Source: Chitinophaga pinensis
Lineage (GTDB): Bacteria; Bacteroidota; Bacteroidia; UKL13-3
Direction: 5' to 3'
Assembly: GCA_945876985.1 (NCBI GenBank)
Contig: CAMCQX010000095.1
Coordinates: forward strand, 1-6,590
Length of the DNA stretch: 6,590 bases
The notes beneath the pieces were generated by a model. It was not told the DNA's origin and made no database searches. It saw only the letters and a list, made by a program, of their open reading frames with translations. Position numbers and translations under genes: made by a program. This document shows, one piece after another, positions 5,218-6,590 of the stretch (position 1 is the first letter of the stretch; each line of letters opens with the position of its first letter).

Positions 5218-6590
5218 ATGAAAAAATTAATTACATCTATTTTTTTGACAATGTTTACGCTAGTAGCATTTTCACAAAGCAACTTCTTTACTCCTACTAA
5301 TTACAGAGGAGCAATTGATTCTGATTCTACAAAGGATTGGACCAAAGGTTGGACCAACTGGGATCCAAACAATACTATTTATCCAGCACATACTGATACA
5401 ATAAGTGGTGGAGACATAACAAGTAATACTACTTGGACAAAAGACAAAGTTTATTTATTAAACGATGGTTACGTATATGTAACCAACAATGCCACTTTAA
5501 CTATTGAAGCAGGTACAGTAATTAGAGGAAAAGGAAAAGGTACTTTAATTATTTGTAGAGGTGCAAAATTAATTGCTCGTGGTACTTTGGCAGAGCCAAT
5601 TGTATTTACATCAAACAATGGTGCTGGCTTTAGAGCTCCAGGAAATTGGGGTGGTTTAGTATTCACAGGTAAAGGAATTCATAATTTACCACAAGGTGAT
5701 ACTGCTGCTGCCGAAGGTGGAATAGCAAAGCCTGTTGTAGGTGGTGGTTTAATTGATGGCCGTCATGGTGGTTCAGATGATAATGATAGTTCAGGAGTTT
5801 TAACTTATGTGCGTGTTGAGTTTGCGGGTATTCCTTTGTCTACTGCTTCAAACTCTGAAATTAATGGTATTACTTTTTATTCTGTTGGAAGAAAAACTTT
5901 AATTGATAACGTTCAAGTTTCATTCTCAGGTGATGACTCATACGAATGGTTTGGTGGTGCTGTAAATTGTAAACACTTAATAGCCTACGCTGGTATTGAT
6001 GATGATTTTGACTCTGATAATGGTTACAAAGGATTAGTTCAATTTGGAATTGGATTACGAATCCCTCAAAATGCTGATCAAAGTAGTTCTAATGGTTTTG
6101 AAAGCGATAACGATGCCAGTGGTTCTTCAAATTTACCACGTACATCTGCTGTGTTTTCAAATATTACTATGGTTGGACCATATTTTACAGGTCAATCTGT
6201 TACGCCTAATACAAATTTTGGTCGTGGTGCTCATATTCGTAGAAACTCAGCTTTAACTATTGTAAACTCTATATTCACAGGTTTCCCAGTAGCAGGTTTA
6301 ATTATTGATTCTAGAAAGACTAATATTGGCTTTCAAAATGGAACCGCAGTATTTAAAAACAATGTAATTGCTGGTATTCCTCAAGGTTGGGCTGGAAGAT
6401 TAGCTTCGTCATCTGATACTTTGGCTTTAACTACAAGTACTCAAGTTGCTGCTTGGGTTGTAGCTAATGGAACTGATACTTTTAACACATCAAACGAAAC
6501 TAATTTAGTTAGACCGTTTTTATATACAAATCCTAATTTTGCTCCAATGAGCAATTCAGTTGCTAAAATGGGTTCTAACTTTAACACTGG
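5218..6590 (+). CDS. Secreted right-handed beta-helix protein, 3'-truncated by the window end
   Basis: The frame stays open from ATG 5218 to the last base (457 codons) with no stop, so the C-terminus is missing. A signal peptide covers residues 1 to about 19 (cleavage near FS-QS). From about residue 80 the sequence has short Gly/Asn-rich turns and Ile/Val strands typical of parallel beta-helices: LTIEAGTVIRG, then LIICRGAKLIARG, then PIVFTSNN and GNWGGLVFTG (142-151). Acidic motifs follow: GSDDNDSSGVLTYVRVEFAG (185-204), GDDSYEWFGG (238-247) and DDDFDSDNGYKG (261-272), possibly metal-binding. I recognise this motif set from secreted or surface proteins of unknown function. A type IX secretion C-terminal domain would lie beyond the window and cannot be checked. 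Glycine is mostly GGT, perhaps reflecting high expression. A partnership with the upstream receptor is inferred from adjacency and matching promoter arrays. Confidence 0.9.
   Translation, partial: MKKLITSIFLTMFTLVAFSQSNFFTPTNYRGAIDSDSTKDWTKGWTNWDPNNTIYPAHTDTISGGDITSNTTWTKDKVYLLNDGYVYVTNNATLTIEAGTVIRGKGKGTLIICRGAKLIARGTLAEPIVFTSNNGAGFRAPGNWGGLVFTGKGIHNLPQGDTAAAEGGIAKPVVGGGLIDGRHGGSDDNDSSGVLTYVRVEFAGIPLSTASNSEINGITFYSVGRKTLIDNVQVSFSGDDSYEWFGGAVNCKHLIAYAGIDDDFDSDNGYKGLVQFGIGLRIPQNADQSSSNGFESDNDASGSSNLPRTSAVFSNITMVGPYFTGQSVTPNTNFGRGAHIRRNSALTIVNSIFTGFPVAGLIIDSRKTNIGFQNGTAVFKNNVIAGIPQGWAGRLASSSDTLALTTSTQVAAWVVANGTDTFNTSNETNLVRPFLYTNPNFAPMSNSVAKMGSNFNT

Noticed and set aside
5469..5666. Minus-strand open frame of 65 codons
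   Set aside because: Antisense to the beta-helix coding region, which is open and motif-rich on the + strand.
6044..6256. Plus-strand open frame of 70 codons in another register
   Set aside because: It overlaps the beta-helix gene, whose frame continues through it with typical motifs; the alternative translation is low-complexity Leu/Val.
1..6590. CRISPR arrays, tRNA, rRNA, insertion sequences, phage or defence genes
   Set aside because: No spaced identical repeats, tRNA-like cloverleaf, transposase frame or terminal inverted repeats were seen; nearly all bases are accounted for by five genes and their control regions.

Overview
The window is AT-rich DNA from a member of the Bacteroidota. 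The evidence is a TonB-dependent receptor with an N-terminal carboxypeptidase-D-like regulatory domain, export signals ending in A/S-Q, start codons without clear Shine-Dalgarno sequences, and promoter-like TTTG elements of the TAnnTTTG class. I cannot name a genus.

Left part (1-2103): three consecutive + strand genes encode FKBP-type peptidyl-prolyl isomerases. The first is cut by the window edge. Its stop overlaps the start of the second (TAATG). The third follows after 30 bases, and a strong intrinsic terminator closes the group. Four FKBP domains keep the complete active-site pocket. A fifth, at the N-terminus of the second protein, looks like an FKBP-like domain that has lost it. These are exported folding factors, probably periplasmic or membrane-associated.

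Right part (2104-6590): two genes, each its own transcription unit, encode a TonB-dependent outer-membrane receptor (2207-5020) and a secreted right-handed beta-helix protein (5218 to beyond the end). No SusD-like gene lies between them. The second gene never reaches a stop in this window.

Most notable signal: both intergenic regions hold six consecutive 11-bp units (2109-2174 and 5112-5177; consensus about TAACWTWTRMA in the first, looser in the second). Both arrays begin TAACAAT, share a TAACATTG unit, and end at exactly the same distance from a (C)TTTG promoter element. Tandem 11-bp half-sites based on TTAAC/TAAC match the known layout of PhoB/PhoP-class response-regulator sites (Pho boxes). 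My inference is that receptor and beta-helix protein form a co-regulated surface uptake or scavenging pair, possibly for phosphorus. The regulator and ligand are not proven by this sequence.
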